A model generated the notes under the pieces. It was given only the letters and a program-made list of their open reading frames with translations, was not told where the DNA came from and did no database searches. Shown one piece after another: positions 15,698-23,866 of a stretch of DNA of 64,000 nucleotides. Position 1 is the stretch's first letter. Each line of letters starts with the position of its first letter. A program made the translations under genes and the position numbers. Origin of the DNA: Paenibacillus tyrphae (GTDB taxonomy: Bacteria > Bacillota > Bacilli > Paenibacillales > NBRC-103111); assembly GCF_027925525.1 (NCBI RefSeq), contig NZ_BSDJ01000008.1, positions 62,001 through 126,000 on the forward strand. The letters run 5' to 3'.

Positions 15698-16921
15698 ATG
15701 GAAAAACAGCTGGAACCCGATGTTCCGGAAAACGCCGGAACGAAGAACCCCATTCGCGGAAAACGTCTGACAAGGAGAACGCTGCTCGCTTCCATTGGCA
15801 TGGCGGGCGCGACGCTTGCTTGCGGGACCCTGCTCCGGCCAAACGTAAGCGGTGCCGGGTCTGGCGCCAGCGTTTACGAAAACGTTTACACAAATCCTCC
15901 CGCGGATTCCCCGCCGAAAGAAGGCGCTGCTTATCCGCCGCAAGTCGACTTCGTCCGGCTGCTTCGGGAGCATAACGAAACGGCCGTCACGCTTTATGCG
16001 ATGCTTTCCGGAAACCGCGCCCTGGAAGTGCTCATTCCGTTTAAGGGAAAGCGGTGCGCCCACTACGCGTTCGCCAAAGATCCGAATGACGATTTCATCA
16101 AGCTGATGAACGGGTCCGTATCGGTCATGACCCCGGTAAATCCCCCATCCGGCGCAGTCCGCGCAAGCAAGCAATTTGACGTGCTGCATTCCTGGAGCAA
16201 CAAGGAATTTGCCTTCTCTGTTACGCCTGCGGGCTCCGCCCTCCCGTCGCAGTGGCTGCCCGAGCATGTCAACGTCGGCACCGTCTACGCCGTTGCCCAG
16301 CGCATCTATTTCGATGATGCAGAAATTGCAGACTGGACTCCGGAGACGTCCTTCCGACCCGTCAAATCGGTAAAAATCGTACAGCGGCTGCTCGGCAGAC
16401 ACCCCTCTGATCCCGGCAATCCACTTGCCGAGATCCATTGCGTGCATACGGCTTCGGCAAGCGGCGTATCGGTCAAATCGAAGGTCAAATGGCTTCGTCC
16501 GGTTACGATATCGACCGGCTACGGCATGATGTTCCCCGTGCCCGGTTCGTTCGCGGCCAAGCTTCTCACCGGCTGCGGGAGGCCGTATGACGCCGTCGCT
16601 ACGGATGGCAGTACGACAGACCTGACGGAAAACGATCAATCGTCGAGCTATGCTTACGTGCATAACAGCGCCGGAACGAACGGAGAGCCTGATACGATGG
16701 TCGCGATGACGATTCACGACATCGCCAACACGTTCAGGCAAGGCATGCCGGGACGCAGAGCCGCCGGCTCGATCGTTTGGCTGCAGCACCGCGACGCGAG
16801 CATGCAGAAGCTGTATCCGCAAGTATTCGATCGTTATACCGCTGCCGCAGGGGAGACCTACGAAGCGGGCGGCACTTATTTCATCGGGGAGTTTCCGCTG
16901 GCGGACCGTTTCTTCGGCTGA
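15698..16921 (+). CDS. Exported protein with twin-arginine signal, function unknown
   Basis: A 407-residue protein; the ATG at 15698 lies 8 nt after AAGGAG. Residues 20-40 read KRLTRRTLLASIGMAGATL, a Tat-type signal (TRRxLL followed by a weak hydrophobic stretch); the cysteine after ATLA could be a lipid anchor but the lipobox is not canonical. The rest has no motif I recognise. It is rich in beta-prone segments and contains VAQRIYFDDAEIADWTPE and the repeated pattern of a folded-in-cytoplasm exported protein. Related N-termini occur on Paenibacillus proteins annotated as tail-spike or pectate-lyase-like, which is only a weak memory. It converges with the MBL gene, with 1 nt between their ends. 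Confidence 0.7.
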   Translation: MEKQLEPDVPENAGTKNPIRGKRLTRRTLLASIGMAGATLACGTLLRPNVSGAGSGASVYENVYTNPPADSPPKEGAAYPPQVDFVRLLREHNETAVTLYAMLSGNRALEVLIPFKGKRCAHYAFAKDPNDDFIKLMNGSVSVMTPVNPPSGAVRASKQFDVLHSWSNKEFAFSVTPAGSALPSQWLPEHVNVGTVYAVAQRIYFDDAEIADWTPETSFRPVKSVKIVQRLLGRHPSDPGNPLAEIHCVHTASASGVSVKSKVKWLRPVTISTGYGMMFPVPGSFAAKLLTGCGRPYDAVATDGSTTDLTENDQSSSYAYVHNSAGTNGEPDTMVAMTIHDIANTFRQGMPGRRAAGSIVWLQHRDASMQKLYPQVFDRYTAAAGETYEAGGTYFIGEFPLADRFFG

Positions 16922-16922
16922 A

Positions 16923-17591
16923 TCAGCGGTTTTGGCAAAGCCCTAATATCTGATCCTTTACATTTACATTGCTTAATCCCCCGTGATAACAAACCACGGA
17001 TGCAATGTCGAGGTCCAAATACTTTTTTAAAGAAAGACAAGCAGTATTCATATCCGGTGTGGTCGGGACATGAATTCCCCCAAGAATCCCGTTTACACTG
17101 TACATCGAATCCCCGGCAACGAGAGTCTTGCTCTGCCTTAAATAAAGGCTGATATGACCGGGAGTATGCCCAGGAGTATGGATGACGCGAATCCCGCCGC
17201 AAAACGGCAGCTCCTGACCGTCAATCAAGGTATCGTCCACTCTGCCTTTCGGGGGATTTTCAAGGTGCCCGTCTTTTAGAAGTGGTATCTCCCCCTGAAT
17301 ATACGGCTTATCCAGTTCGTGCGCATAAACTTTAACATGATGACCGCACTCCTGCAAAATTTCAGGAAGACTGCCTATATGATCCACATCCTGATGCGTC
17401 AAAAGCACAACTTTTAGTTTGTCGAACGACACTTTTACCTTTTCCATGGCCGCGCGTAAATCTTCAAATTGCCCTGGGAATCCTGTGTCTATTAAAACAG
17501 CCATTTCTCGATCCCACAAAAGAATGGGGTGAATCATATTCCCATGAAAATCGAGATGAAGCATTTCTACTCCCTTTGAAATTTCCATCAT
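16923..17591 (-). CDS. Metallo-beta-lactamase-fold hydrolase
   Basis: A 222-residue protein; ATG at 17591 follows GGAGG at a 6-nt spacing. The metal motif reads LLTHQDVDHIG (about residues 63-73), so the second His of the usual HxHxDH is Asp; this HQDxDH variant is common in glyoxalase-II-like Bacillota proteins. Other ligands are in HTPGHTPGHISLYL, LVAGDSMYS and CYHGG. The substrate is unknown; quorum-quenching lactonase, thioesterase or glyoxalase-like activity are all possible. It is monocistronic, with its own leader upstream. Confidence 0.88.
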   Translation of the reverse strand: MMEISKGVEMLHLDFHGNMIHPILLWDREMAVLIDTGFPGQFEDLRAAMEKVKVSFDKLKVVLLTHQDVDHIGSLPEILQECGHHVKVYAHELDKPYIQGEIPLLKDGHLENPPKGRVDDTLIDGQELPFCGGIRVIHTPGHTPGHISLYLRQSKTLVAGDSMYSVNGILGGIHVPTTPDMNTACLSLKKYLDLDIASVVCYHGGLSNVNVKDQILGLCQNR

Positions 17592-17711
17592 ATCAGGCCT
17601 CCGTAAAATTAAATTTTTACGCAAAGTAATATTATTATGTAGGTTTAGTTGTTGTCAACATCTTCTCTATCCATCCGCTCGACATAACAGAACGGTTTCT
17701 GCACAGCTATA

Positions 17712-17761
17712 GAAAAAAGGCTGTCTCTCAAGTAGATCGCTCTACTTTTTTGAGACAGCCC
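17712..17761 (-). terminator. Terminator of the DoxX-family gene
   Basis: On the minus strand GGCTGTCTC and GAGACAGCC close a long stem that also contains AGTAGA/TCTACT, followed by TTTTTTCTATAG. It lies 40 nt after the stop at 17801. Confidence 0.85.
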
Positions 17762-17800
17762 TCGTATATGGCCCATATGCTGCACAATCGCGAAAGCGCG

Positions 17801-18205
17801 CTAGGCGCTCGCCCCCTCCGCGCTCCGCTTGCGGAACAAGCTGTCCACCGCCAGCACACGGTTCCCGCTGATCAGCAGGTGCAGGGACATGGCGAACAGC
17901 GCAAGATCCAGCTCATACCCGCCGACAAATCCCTGCGACAGCTTGACGGTCAGAATCGCGCCAAGCATAATGATCGAAAACAATGCGCCAAATACGCGCA
18001 CGCCCAGCCCGATAATCATGCAAATGCCGCCGATCAGTTCGATGCCGCCAACCGTATAGGCCAGAAAACCGGGCAACCCGATGCTTTGAAAGAAGCCTGC
18101 GGCTTTTTCAATCCCCGATTGAAATTTTTGCAGCCCGTGTAAAAGAAAAGTCACTCCCAAGACGATACGTACAATCAAAGCTCCCAATTCAGAAAACATT
18201 GTCAT
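17801..18205 (-). CDS. DoxX-family membrane protein
   Basis: A 134-residue protein with four hydrophobic helices typical of DoxX: LIVRIVLGVTFLLHGLQKF at the N-terminus, SIGLPGFLAYTVGGIELIGGICMIIGLGVRVFGALFSIIMLGAI and a last YELDLALFAMSLHLLISG. DoxX-like proteins take part in membrane thiol/oxidative-stress responses. RBS AAGGAGG lies 10 nt upstream. It has its own promoter region with a perfect BlaI-type dyad (18309-18333), so it is probably repressed by the BlaI-like protein encoded at 19249-19662. Confidence 0.9.
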   Translation of the reverse strand: MTMFSELGALIVRIVLGVTFLLHGLQKFQSGIEKAAGFFQSIGLPGFLAYTVGGIELIGGICMIIGLGVRVFGALFSIIMLGAILTVKLSQGFVGGYELDLALFAMSLHLLISGNRVLAVDSLFRKRSAEGASA

Positions 18206-18308
18206 TTCACCAATTCCTCCTTGAAATAAATCTTAATTTCAGGCTGACTTGAGGTCTGCTCCCTTTCGTCCGCCCTGCTTCATTCGAGTCGCACCTCCTC
18301 CTCACTAC

Positions 18309-18333
18309 CGGACACTACTTATTGTAGTGTCCG
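18309..18333. promoter_or_regulatory. BlaI-type operator in front of the DoxX gene
   Basis: A perfect 25-bp dyad whose core is ACACTACTTATTGTAGTGT, extended by CGG/CCG at the ends. It contains a minus-strand TACAAT that can act as -10. The same core, with one change, overlaps the blaI promoter at 19674-19692. Confidence 0.8.
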
Positions 18334-18396
18334 ACCGCAAAAAAATGCGCCGGCCGGAAAAATAATCCGCCCGCGCAGCAGTTCTTTACTGCCCGA

Positions 18397-19245
18397 TTAG
18401 AGGGTGGCGAAAAAAAACATCGCACCAAGCAAAAGTACCGCATGGAATGAAATCATGGTCAGCTTCAGCGGCAATTTGAACGGAATCTCGAATTGCGGGT
18501 CCAAAATTAACTGAATGCGGCAGTTGATCGAGTTGTCTGCGAACGAGACATAGGAAAATACCATCGTTTCCGACTTTCTATGCTTCAGGAGCTTCAGCAG
18601 GGCGCTGCCGATCTCTACGGACGAGCCCAGCTGTTCGATGGCATAGTTATCCGCGAGCACCTCACGAACGGTCCGGTATTTCTGGTGCACCCACCGGAGC
18701 AGCGGGACGTATCCCATGACCGACGAGCAGAGCGACAGCACGAACGCTTTGAGCGGATCGCCGTGCTTCCGGTGATACATTTCATGATGGATGACCGCCT
18801 CCAGCTCCTTCGCATCCAGCAGCCGAATCAAGCCCGTCGATAAAACAACCTTCGGGTTCAGCAGCTTCATCGTAAACGCCCGCGGCTCATCGCACGCGAC
18901 GACCAGAATCGGCTCGCCGCCGCTGCCGTACTGCTTGTTCAATTCCGCCGTCATCTGTTCGTCCCGTTTGCTTTGCAAGCGCCGGAACGTGCGCCACGAC
19001 GCCCATTGCTGCTGGACGATGAGTCCGACGGTCAGCAGCAGAGTGTAGAGCACGACAATGTCGAAGGCGTACACCAGCCCGTCCAAGCCGTAAATGCTCG
19101 CCGTACTAGCACAAAATTGGATCAGGTTATGCTTGAGTTCCAAGCCGAACAGCAAATGCAGCGCATACGCGATAATTTGGGACATGATCAGGGCCGATAA
19201 CCCAAGGCCCGTAAGGAACAGGGTCCTGGAACGTTTTTCCCACAT
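18397..19245 (-). CDS. M56-family (BlaR1/MecR1-like) membrane metalloprotease
   Basis: A 282-residue protein with N-terminal membrane helices (about residues 10-32 and 55-80), a cytoplasmic metalloprotease with the zinc motif HEMYH (HExxH, in EAVIHHEMYHRKHGDP near residue 153), and a last hydrophobic helix at the C-terminus. It lacks the extracellular penicillin-sensor domain of BlaR1, so the inducing signal is something else. The ATG is 3 nt after the BlaI-like stop. By analogy with BlaR1, its activated protease would remove the BlaI-like repressor. Confidence 0.88.
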   Translation of the reverse strand: MWEKRSRTLFLTGLGLSALIMSQIIAYALHLLFGLELKHNLIQFCASTASIYGLDGLVYAFDIVVLYTLLLTVGLIVQQQWASWRTFRRLQSKRDEQMTAELNKQYGSGGEPILVVACDEPRAFTMKLLNPKVVLSTGLIRLLDAKELEAVIHHEMYHRKHGDPLKAFVLSLCSSVMGYVPLLRWVHQKYRTVREVLADNYAIEQLGSSVEIGSALLKLLKHRKSETMVFSYVSFADNSINCRIQLILDPQFEIPFKLPLKLTMISFHAVLLLGAMFFFATL

Positions 19246-19248
19246 AGG

Positions 19249-19662
19249 CTATCTTTCCTTTTTCAGAGCTTGAATTTTTTGCTCCAGCTGCTCGAGAAGC
19301 GCCGGGTCCGCTTCTTCCAAGGCGTCCAGCATATGGTTCACGACAAGCGGTCCGAATTCTTCAAGCAAATCGTTCGTCAGCTCTTTGGATTGGGTTTCGA
19401 GAAACTGCTCCAGCGATTGGGTAGGCTGGAATAAGGACACGCGCCCTTCCGCCCTTTTGCGCAGCACGCCCTTGTCCACCAGCCGGTTCATGACCGTCAT
19501 CACCGTGTTGAAATTGATTGCCTGCTCCTTAGCCAGCCTCGCCTGCACGTCTTTGATCGCCATCTCCGGACCGTTCCACAGGATATGCATGATTTTTGCT
19601 TCCAGAGGTCCGAAAAAGCGGTTTAATCCGCTTTCGTTCGTTTTGAATGAATGTATTTTCAT
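19249..19662 (-). CDS. BlaI/MecI/CopY-family repressor
   Basis: A 137-residue winged-helix protein. FGPLEAKIMHILWNGPEMAIKDVQARL...NFNTVMTVMNRLVDKGVLRKRAEGR is the diagnostic DNA-binding domain; the C-terminal helices dimerise. It is co-transcribed with the M56 protease, the standard BlaI-BlaR1 layout. Its own promoter carries an operator (19674-19692), implying autorepression, and a matching operator precedes the nearby DoxX gene. No beta-lactamase gene is present in the window. Confidence 0.93.
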   Translation of the reverse strand: MKIHSFKTNESGLNRFFGPLEAKIMHILWNGPEMAIKDVQARLAKEQAINFNTVMTVMNRLVDKGVLRKRAEGRVSLFQPTQSLEQFLETQSKELTNDLLEEFGPLVVNHMLDALEEADPALLEQLEQKIQALKKER

Positions 19663-19673
19663 GAAAGCACCTC

Positions 19674-19711
19674 ACACTACTTATTGTAATGTTCGCAAAA
19701 GGCATCGTCAA
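19674..19711 (-). promoter_or_regulatory. blaI promoter with overlapping operator
   Basis: TTGACG (19706-19711 complement), 17-nt spacer and TACAAT (19683-19688 complement) form a strong sigma-A promoter. The dyad ACACTACTTATTGTAATGT (19674-19692) covers the -10, so a bound BlaI dimer would block it. Confidence 0.82.
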
Positions 19712-19730
19712 GTTTACAGTTCATTCCAGA

Positions 19731-19773
19731 AAAAAAGCACGGCGCGGGCTCATACGCCCTACGCCGTGCTTTA
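19731..19773 (-). terminator. Terminator of the PTS operon
   Basis: AGCACGGCG pairs with CGCCGTGCT, followed on the minus strand by TTTTTTTCTGG, just after the ptsI stop at 19778. Confidence 0.85.
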
Positions 19774-19777
19774 GCTT

Positions 19778-21514
19778 CTATAAATACTCGCGCAGCCAAG
19801 GAAGCTGCGATTCGACCTCGCTACGAACTTCGTCCGGATCGCTCAGCTCAAGCACCGCTTCCGCCAGCCTGCCCATCTCGCTCCGGTCCAGCTTCGCAAT
19901 CAGCGCCCGCGTACGCGCCACGTGGACGCCGCTCATGCTGAACTCGTGCAGGCCCATGCCGAGCAGAATCGGTACCGCGTGCGGCTGCCCCGCCATTTCC
20001 CCGCACATGCCGACCCATTTGCCTTCCCGCGCCGACGCACGGATCACCTGATCGATCAGACGCAGCACCGCAGGCTGAAGCGGATCGTTCAAGTGCGCCA
20101 GCTTCGGATTCATCCGGTCGGCCGCCATCGTATACTGCACGAGATCGTTCGTCCCGATGCTGAAGAAATCGACCTCTTTGGCCAACCGGTCCGCCATCAG
20201 CGCCGCTCCCGGCACTTCGATCATGATGCCCGTCTCCAGATCGTCCCGGAACGCCTGACCTTCGGCCCGCAGCTCCGCCTTTGCTTCTTCCAGAACGGCT
20301 TTGGCCCGTCTCCATTCGCGGAGCGAAGCGATCATCGGGAACATGATCTTGACGTTGGCCTCCGCGCTGGCCCGCAAAATGGCGCGAAGCTGCGTCTTGA
20401 ACAACTCCGGCCGGTCCAGGCAAATCCGGATCGCCCGGTAGCCTAGGAACGGGTTCTCTTCCTTCGGCAGCTCCAGCAGCGGCAGCTCCTTGTCCCCGCC
20501 GATATCCATCGTGCGGATCACGACCGACGCCTCCGGTCCGAAGGCCCGTGCCGCCGCCGCATACGCTTCGTACTGCTCGTCCTCCGTCGGCAGCGAGTCG
20601 CGGCCCATGTATAGAAACTCCGTGCGAAACAGCCCTACGCCTTCGGCCCCGCCGCGCGCGGCCGCTTCCGCATCGGCCGGCGAGCCGATGTTAGCGACGA
20701 GCTCGACGCTCGCACCGTCCAGCGTCACGGACGGGCGGTCTACAAACGCACGGTACCGCTCGGCCAACGCCTGCTGCTCGCTTGCTTTTTGGCGGTAGGC
20801 CGTAAGCTGCTCTTCTGCCGGAGCGACAAGCACGACGCCTTCGCGGCCGTCGACGACAATCCGCTGGCCGTCCTGCACCTGGAACAGGCTCTCGCCCAAG
20901 CCGACGATCGCCGGAATGCCGAGCGAGCGGGCCAATATGGCGGAATGCGACGTCTTGCCGCCGGAAGCGGTGACGAAGCCCGCCGTCGCTTTCGGATCAA
21001 GCTGGGCCGTCTGCGAAGGCGTCAGCTCATCCGCGATCAGAATGAAGGGCTCATCCGTCAAGCGCGTGTCCACAGGCTCAGCGGCATGGAGCAGCTTGCG
21101 GATCACACGGCGTGTTACGTCGCGGATATCCGCAGCTCTTTCCCGCAAATATTCGTCGTCCAGGCTTTCCAGCAGCGCGACGGTCTCCTGCATCGCTTCG
21201 TCCAGCGCCGCTTCCGCGCAGATACGTTCCTCGCGGATGATCGTCTGAGCCTTGCCGATCAGCTCTTCATCCTGAAGGAACAGCCGGTGGCCTTCAAAAA
21301 TTTCCGCTTCCTGCTCCCGGCCCCGGTCCGTCAAGTCCCGGGCGATCTCCTGCAGCTCCTCGTCCGCCCGGCGGATCGCCTCAGCCAGCCGTTCCAGCTC
21401 GGTGTCCGTCTCTTCCGCCCGGATCGGAAGCCGCTCCGGCCGCTGCTCCTCCCGCATCACTTTCGCGACGCCGATCGCAATCCCCGGCGCCGCGACAACT
21501 CCCTGCAGCCGCAC
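19778..21514 (-). CDS. ptsI: PTS enzyme I (phosphoenolpyruvate-protein phosphotransferase)
   Basis: A 578-residue cytoplasmic enzyme that takes phosphate from PEP and passes it to HPr. The phospho-histidine segment GGKTSHSAILARSLGIPAIVG lies near residue 188, and the PEP-binding barrel shows GVGLFRTEFLYM, RTMDIGGDKELP, IMFPMIASLREW and SIGTNDLVQYTMAADR. Length and order are normal. It starts 2 nt after the HPr gene, last in the glcT-EIIA-EIICB-HPr-EI operon. Confidence 0.97.
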   Translation of the reverse strand: MRLQGVVAAPGIAIGVAKVMREEQRPERLPIRAEETDTELERLAEAIRRADEELQEIARDLTDRGREQEAEIFEGHRLFLQDEELIGKAQTIIREERICAEAALDEAMQETVALLESLDDEYLRERAADIRDVTRRVIRKLLHAAEPVDTRLTDEPFILIADELTPSQTAQLDPKATAGFVTASGGKTSHSAILARSLGIPAIVGLGESLFQVQDGQRIVVDGREGVVLVAPAEEQLTAYRQKASEQQALAERYRAFVDRPSVTLDGASVELVANIGSPADAEAAARGGAEGVGLFRTEFLYMGRDSLPTEDEQYEAYAAAARAFGPEASVVIRTMDIGGDKELPLLELPKEENPFLGYRAIRICLDRPELFKTQLRAILRASAEANVKIMFPMIASLREWRRAKAVLEEAKAELRAEGQAFRDDLETGIMIEVPGAALMADRLAKEVDFFSIGTNDLVQYTMAADRMNPKLAHLNDPLQPAVLRLIDQVIRASAREGKWVGMCGEMAGQPHAVPILLGMGLHEFSMSGVHVARTRALIAKLDRSEMGRLAEAVLELSDPDEVRSEVESQLPWLREYL

Positions 21515-21516
21515 GG

Positions 21517-21798
21517 TTACCCCTCCTTCCGGGCCGGCGCTTCGGAATATTCGGCCAGAATACGGCCGATCTCCTCTTGCGCCGCTTCTTCCTGCTCCCC
21601 CTCGGTAATGAGCGTGACCGTGTCTCCGTGCTTGGCGCCGATGGTGAGCACGTTTACCAGGCTTTTCGCGCTGACGCGCTTACCCGATTTTTCCAAGGAA
21701 ATGTTGCATTCCTTATAGCGTCCGGCAGCCTCCACAATTTTTTTGGCGGGACGTACGTGAAGTCCTAACAGGTTTTGAACAATATAGTCGTTTTGCAT
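21517..21798 (-). CDS. ptsH: HPr phosphocarrier
   Basis: A 93-residue protein. The active site GLHVRPAKKIV carries His14/15, and SAKSLVNVLTIGAKHGD holds the regulatory serine region (equivalent of Ser46) phosphorylated by HPr kinase in Bacillota. It passes phosphate from EI to the EIIA protein encoded upstream. Its segments differ from typical Bacillus HPr (KSIMGVMSLG), so it may be a dedicated second HPr; the window cannot show whether another exists. Confidence 0.93.
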   Translation of the reverse strand: MQNDYIVQNLLGLHVRPAKKIVEAAGRYKECNISLEKSGKRVSAKSLVNVLTIGAKHGDTVTLITEGEQEEAAQEEIGRILAEYSEAPARKEG

Positions 21799-21866
21799 CG
21801 CTCTGCACTCCTTGTTCCGTATAGTTTATATTTCTCTATCTGAATGATTGCCTGCAGCAGGCAAAT

Positions 21867-23333
21867 CTACATGATCTTCTTAATCTCGTCTTTCAACTGC
21901 TCGGATTGCGGTCCGAAAATAACCTGCACCGCGCCTTGACCGAGCCGCATGACGCCGGAGGCGCCCAGCCCCTTCAGCGCTTTGTCGTCAACCGCCACTT
22001 CGTCCTTCACAACCAGCCGAAGCCGGGTAATGCAGGCGTCCAATCCTACGATATTGTCGGCGCCACCGATGGAAGCCAAGACTTGGCCTGCCTTTTGAGA
22101 GACCGGCGTTTTGCCCGCAGGCACCGCTCCCGTTTCTACCGCAGCAGCCTCGACGATGTCGTCGTCCTCCCGCCCCGGCGTCTTCAAATTCAGCTTCACG
22201 ATCAGGATGCGGAACATGAAGTAATACACGACCGCAAACGCAAGACCGATCGGGATAATCAAGAGCGGCTTCGTTGCCAGCGGGTAGTTAAGCGCATAGT
22301 CGATGAATCCCGCCGAGAACCCGAAGCCGTGCTTAATGCCAAGCGCATACGTGACATAACCGGCTACCCCGGCCAGTACGGCGTGTACGGCATACAAAGC
22401 AGGAGCGAGGAACATGAAGGCGAATTCCAACGGCTCCGTAATTCCGGTCAGGAACGAGGCGAATGCCGTTCCGAACAGCATGGACGCTACGATTTTGCGC
22501 TTTTCCGGCTTCGCCGTATGCACCATCGCGAGCGCAGCGGCCGGGAGCGCGAACATCATCATCGGGAAGAATCCGGTCATAAACATCCCGGCCGACTTGT
22601 CGCCTTTGAAGAAGCGGTACAAGTCCCCGTGAATCACTTGGCCGGTCGCATCCGTAAAGTCGCCGATCTGGAACCAGGCGATCGAGTTCAGCACGTGATG
22701 CAGGCCGAACGGCAGCAGCAACCGGTTGCCGAGCATATACCCCGCGGCCCCGAAGCCGCCCAAGCCTACGATAAAGCGGCCGAGTTCGTCCAGCGCATGC
22801 TGAATCGGCCCCCAGATAATCCCGAACACGATCCCGATCAGCACCATCGCAAGCGAGGTAATGATCGGCACGAACCGCTTACCGCTGAAAAAGCCTAACC
22901 AATCGGGCAGCTTGATATTATGATACTTTTTATAAAAATACGATGCCAGCGCCCCTGCGAGAATGCCTCCGAGCACGCCCATGTTCAGCTTCACGTCTTT
23001 ATCGACAAGCATCGGGAAAGCCGCGGGAATTTTGGACAATACGTTGGTCAATACCAAGTAAGCGATTACAGCAGCCAACGACGCGACTGCGTCTCCGATG
23101 AAAGCAATCGCGATGCCGACCGCGAAAATCAGCGGCAGGTTATCGAATATGGCGGAGCCGCCGGCGTTCAGGAACGGCGCGATATACTGGTTCAGAAACC
23201 CGCCGACGCTATCCCCCATATGAAAGTCTTTGACGTAATCAATATTCCCGAACCGCATCAGGATGGCGGCCGCCGGAAGAACGGCGACGGGAAGCATCAG
23301 GGCTTTTCCGACTTTCTGCAAAGAAGCGAGCAT
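21867..23333 (-). CDS. PTS EIICB, N-acetylglucosamine/glucose type
   Basis: A 488-residue membrane transporter. EIIC (residues 1-375) contains GGSAIFDNLPLIFAVGIA, NMGVLGGILAG, NSIAWFQIGDFTDATG, GDKSAGMFMTGFFPMMMFALP and GITEPLEFAFMFLAP; EIIB carries the phospho-cysteine in GLDACITRLRL. The wording of these segments is nearer to NagE/NagP (GlcNAc) than to PtsG as I recall them. There is no fused EIIA; the EIIA gene lies directly upstream. I start at the ATG at 23333, 10 nt after AAAGGG; a GTG two codons earlier is an alternative. Substrate confidence is moderate. Confidence 0.9.
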   Translation of the reverse strand: MLASLQKVGKALMLPVAVLPAAAILMRFGNIDYVKDFHMGDSVGGFLNQYIAPFLNAGGSAIFDNLPLIFAVGIAIAFIGDAVASLAAVIAYLVLTNVLSKIPAAFPMLVDKDVKLNMGVLGGILAGALASYFYKKYHNIKLPDWLGFFSGKRFVPIITSLAMVLIGIVFGIIWGPIQHALDELGRFIVGLGGFGAAGYMLGNRLLLPFGLHHVLNSIAWFQIGDFTDATGQVIHGDLYRFFKGDKSAGMFMTGFFPMMMFALPAAALAMVHTAKPEKRKIVASMLFGTAFASFLTGITEPLEFAFMFLAPALYAVHAVLAGVAGYVTYALGIKHGFGFSAGFIDYALNYPLATKPLLIIPIGLAFAVVYYFMFRILIVKLNLKTPGREDDDIVEAAAVETGAVPAGKTPVSQKAGQVLASIGGADNIVGLDACITRLRLVVKDEVAVDDKALKGLGASGVMRLGQGAVQVIFGPQSEQLKDEIKKIM

Positions 23334-23362
23334 AATCACTCAACCCTTTCGAAATGGTTATG

Positions 23363-23863
23363 TTATTTTTTTAAAACCGCGCTCAGCAGTCCGGCGTCTC
23401 CCGCACGGATCGGCCCCAATCGGTATTCCACGGCCGACACGCTTTCTTCGCCGTTGGCGATGATAACCGGGGTAATCAGCGGATAGCCCGCTTCCTTAAT
23501 ACGCTCGATATCGAATTCGATCAGCGTCTGGCCGGCCGTCACCTTGTCGCCCGTCGATACGTGGGACGTAAACCCTTCGCCGCGCAGCGCCACCGTGTTG
23601 ATCCCGATATGAACCAGGAGCTGAACGCCCGATTCGTGCTCCAGAATGAGCGCGTGATTCGTGTCGATCCGATGCGCGACCGTGCCGTCGAACGGAGCGA
23701 TCAGCTTGCCTTCCGTCGGTTCGATGGCGACCCCTTCGCCCATATGCTTGCCTGCGAATGCTTCATCGGGAACCTGCTCCAGCTCTACGGCCTTGCCCGT
23801 TATCGGAGACGCGATTTCCAGCCGGTTCGTCTTCGCCTTGTTCGATAGCCATTTTGAGAACAT
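23363..23863 (-). CDS. PTS EIIA, glucose family
   Basis: A 166-residue soluble phosphocarrier. Glucose-type EIIA marks include ASPITGKAVELEQVPDEAFAGKHMGEGVAIEP, the DGTVAHRIDTNHALILEHESGVQLLVHIGINTVALRGEGF stretch with both active-site histidines (the second being phosphorylated), and a normal length. It donates phosphate to the EIIB domain of the adjacent EIICB and sits 3 nt after glcT. Confidence 0.95.
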   Translation of the reverse strand: MFSKWLSNKAKTNRLEIASPITGKAVELEQVPDEAFAGKHMGEGVAIEPTEGKLIAPFDGTVAHRIDTNHALILEHESGVQLLVHIGINTVALRGEGFTSHVSTGDKVTAGQTLIEFDIERIKEAGYPLITPVIIANGEESVSAVEYRLGPIRAGDAGLLSAVLKK

Positions 23864-23866
23864 CTG

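Noticed and set aside
15698-16921. Tat-dependent lipoprotein
   Set aside because: The cysteine near residue 43 is preceded by T-L-A and lacks a proper lipobox, so lipid attachment is not claimed.
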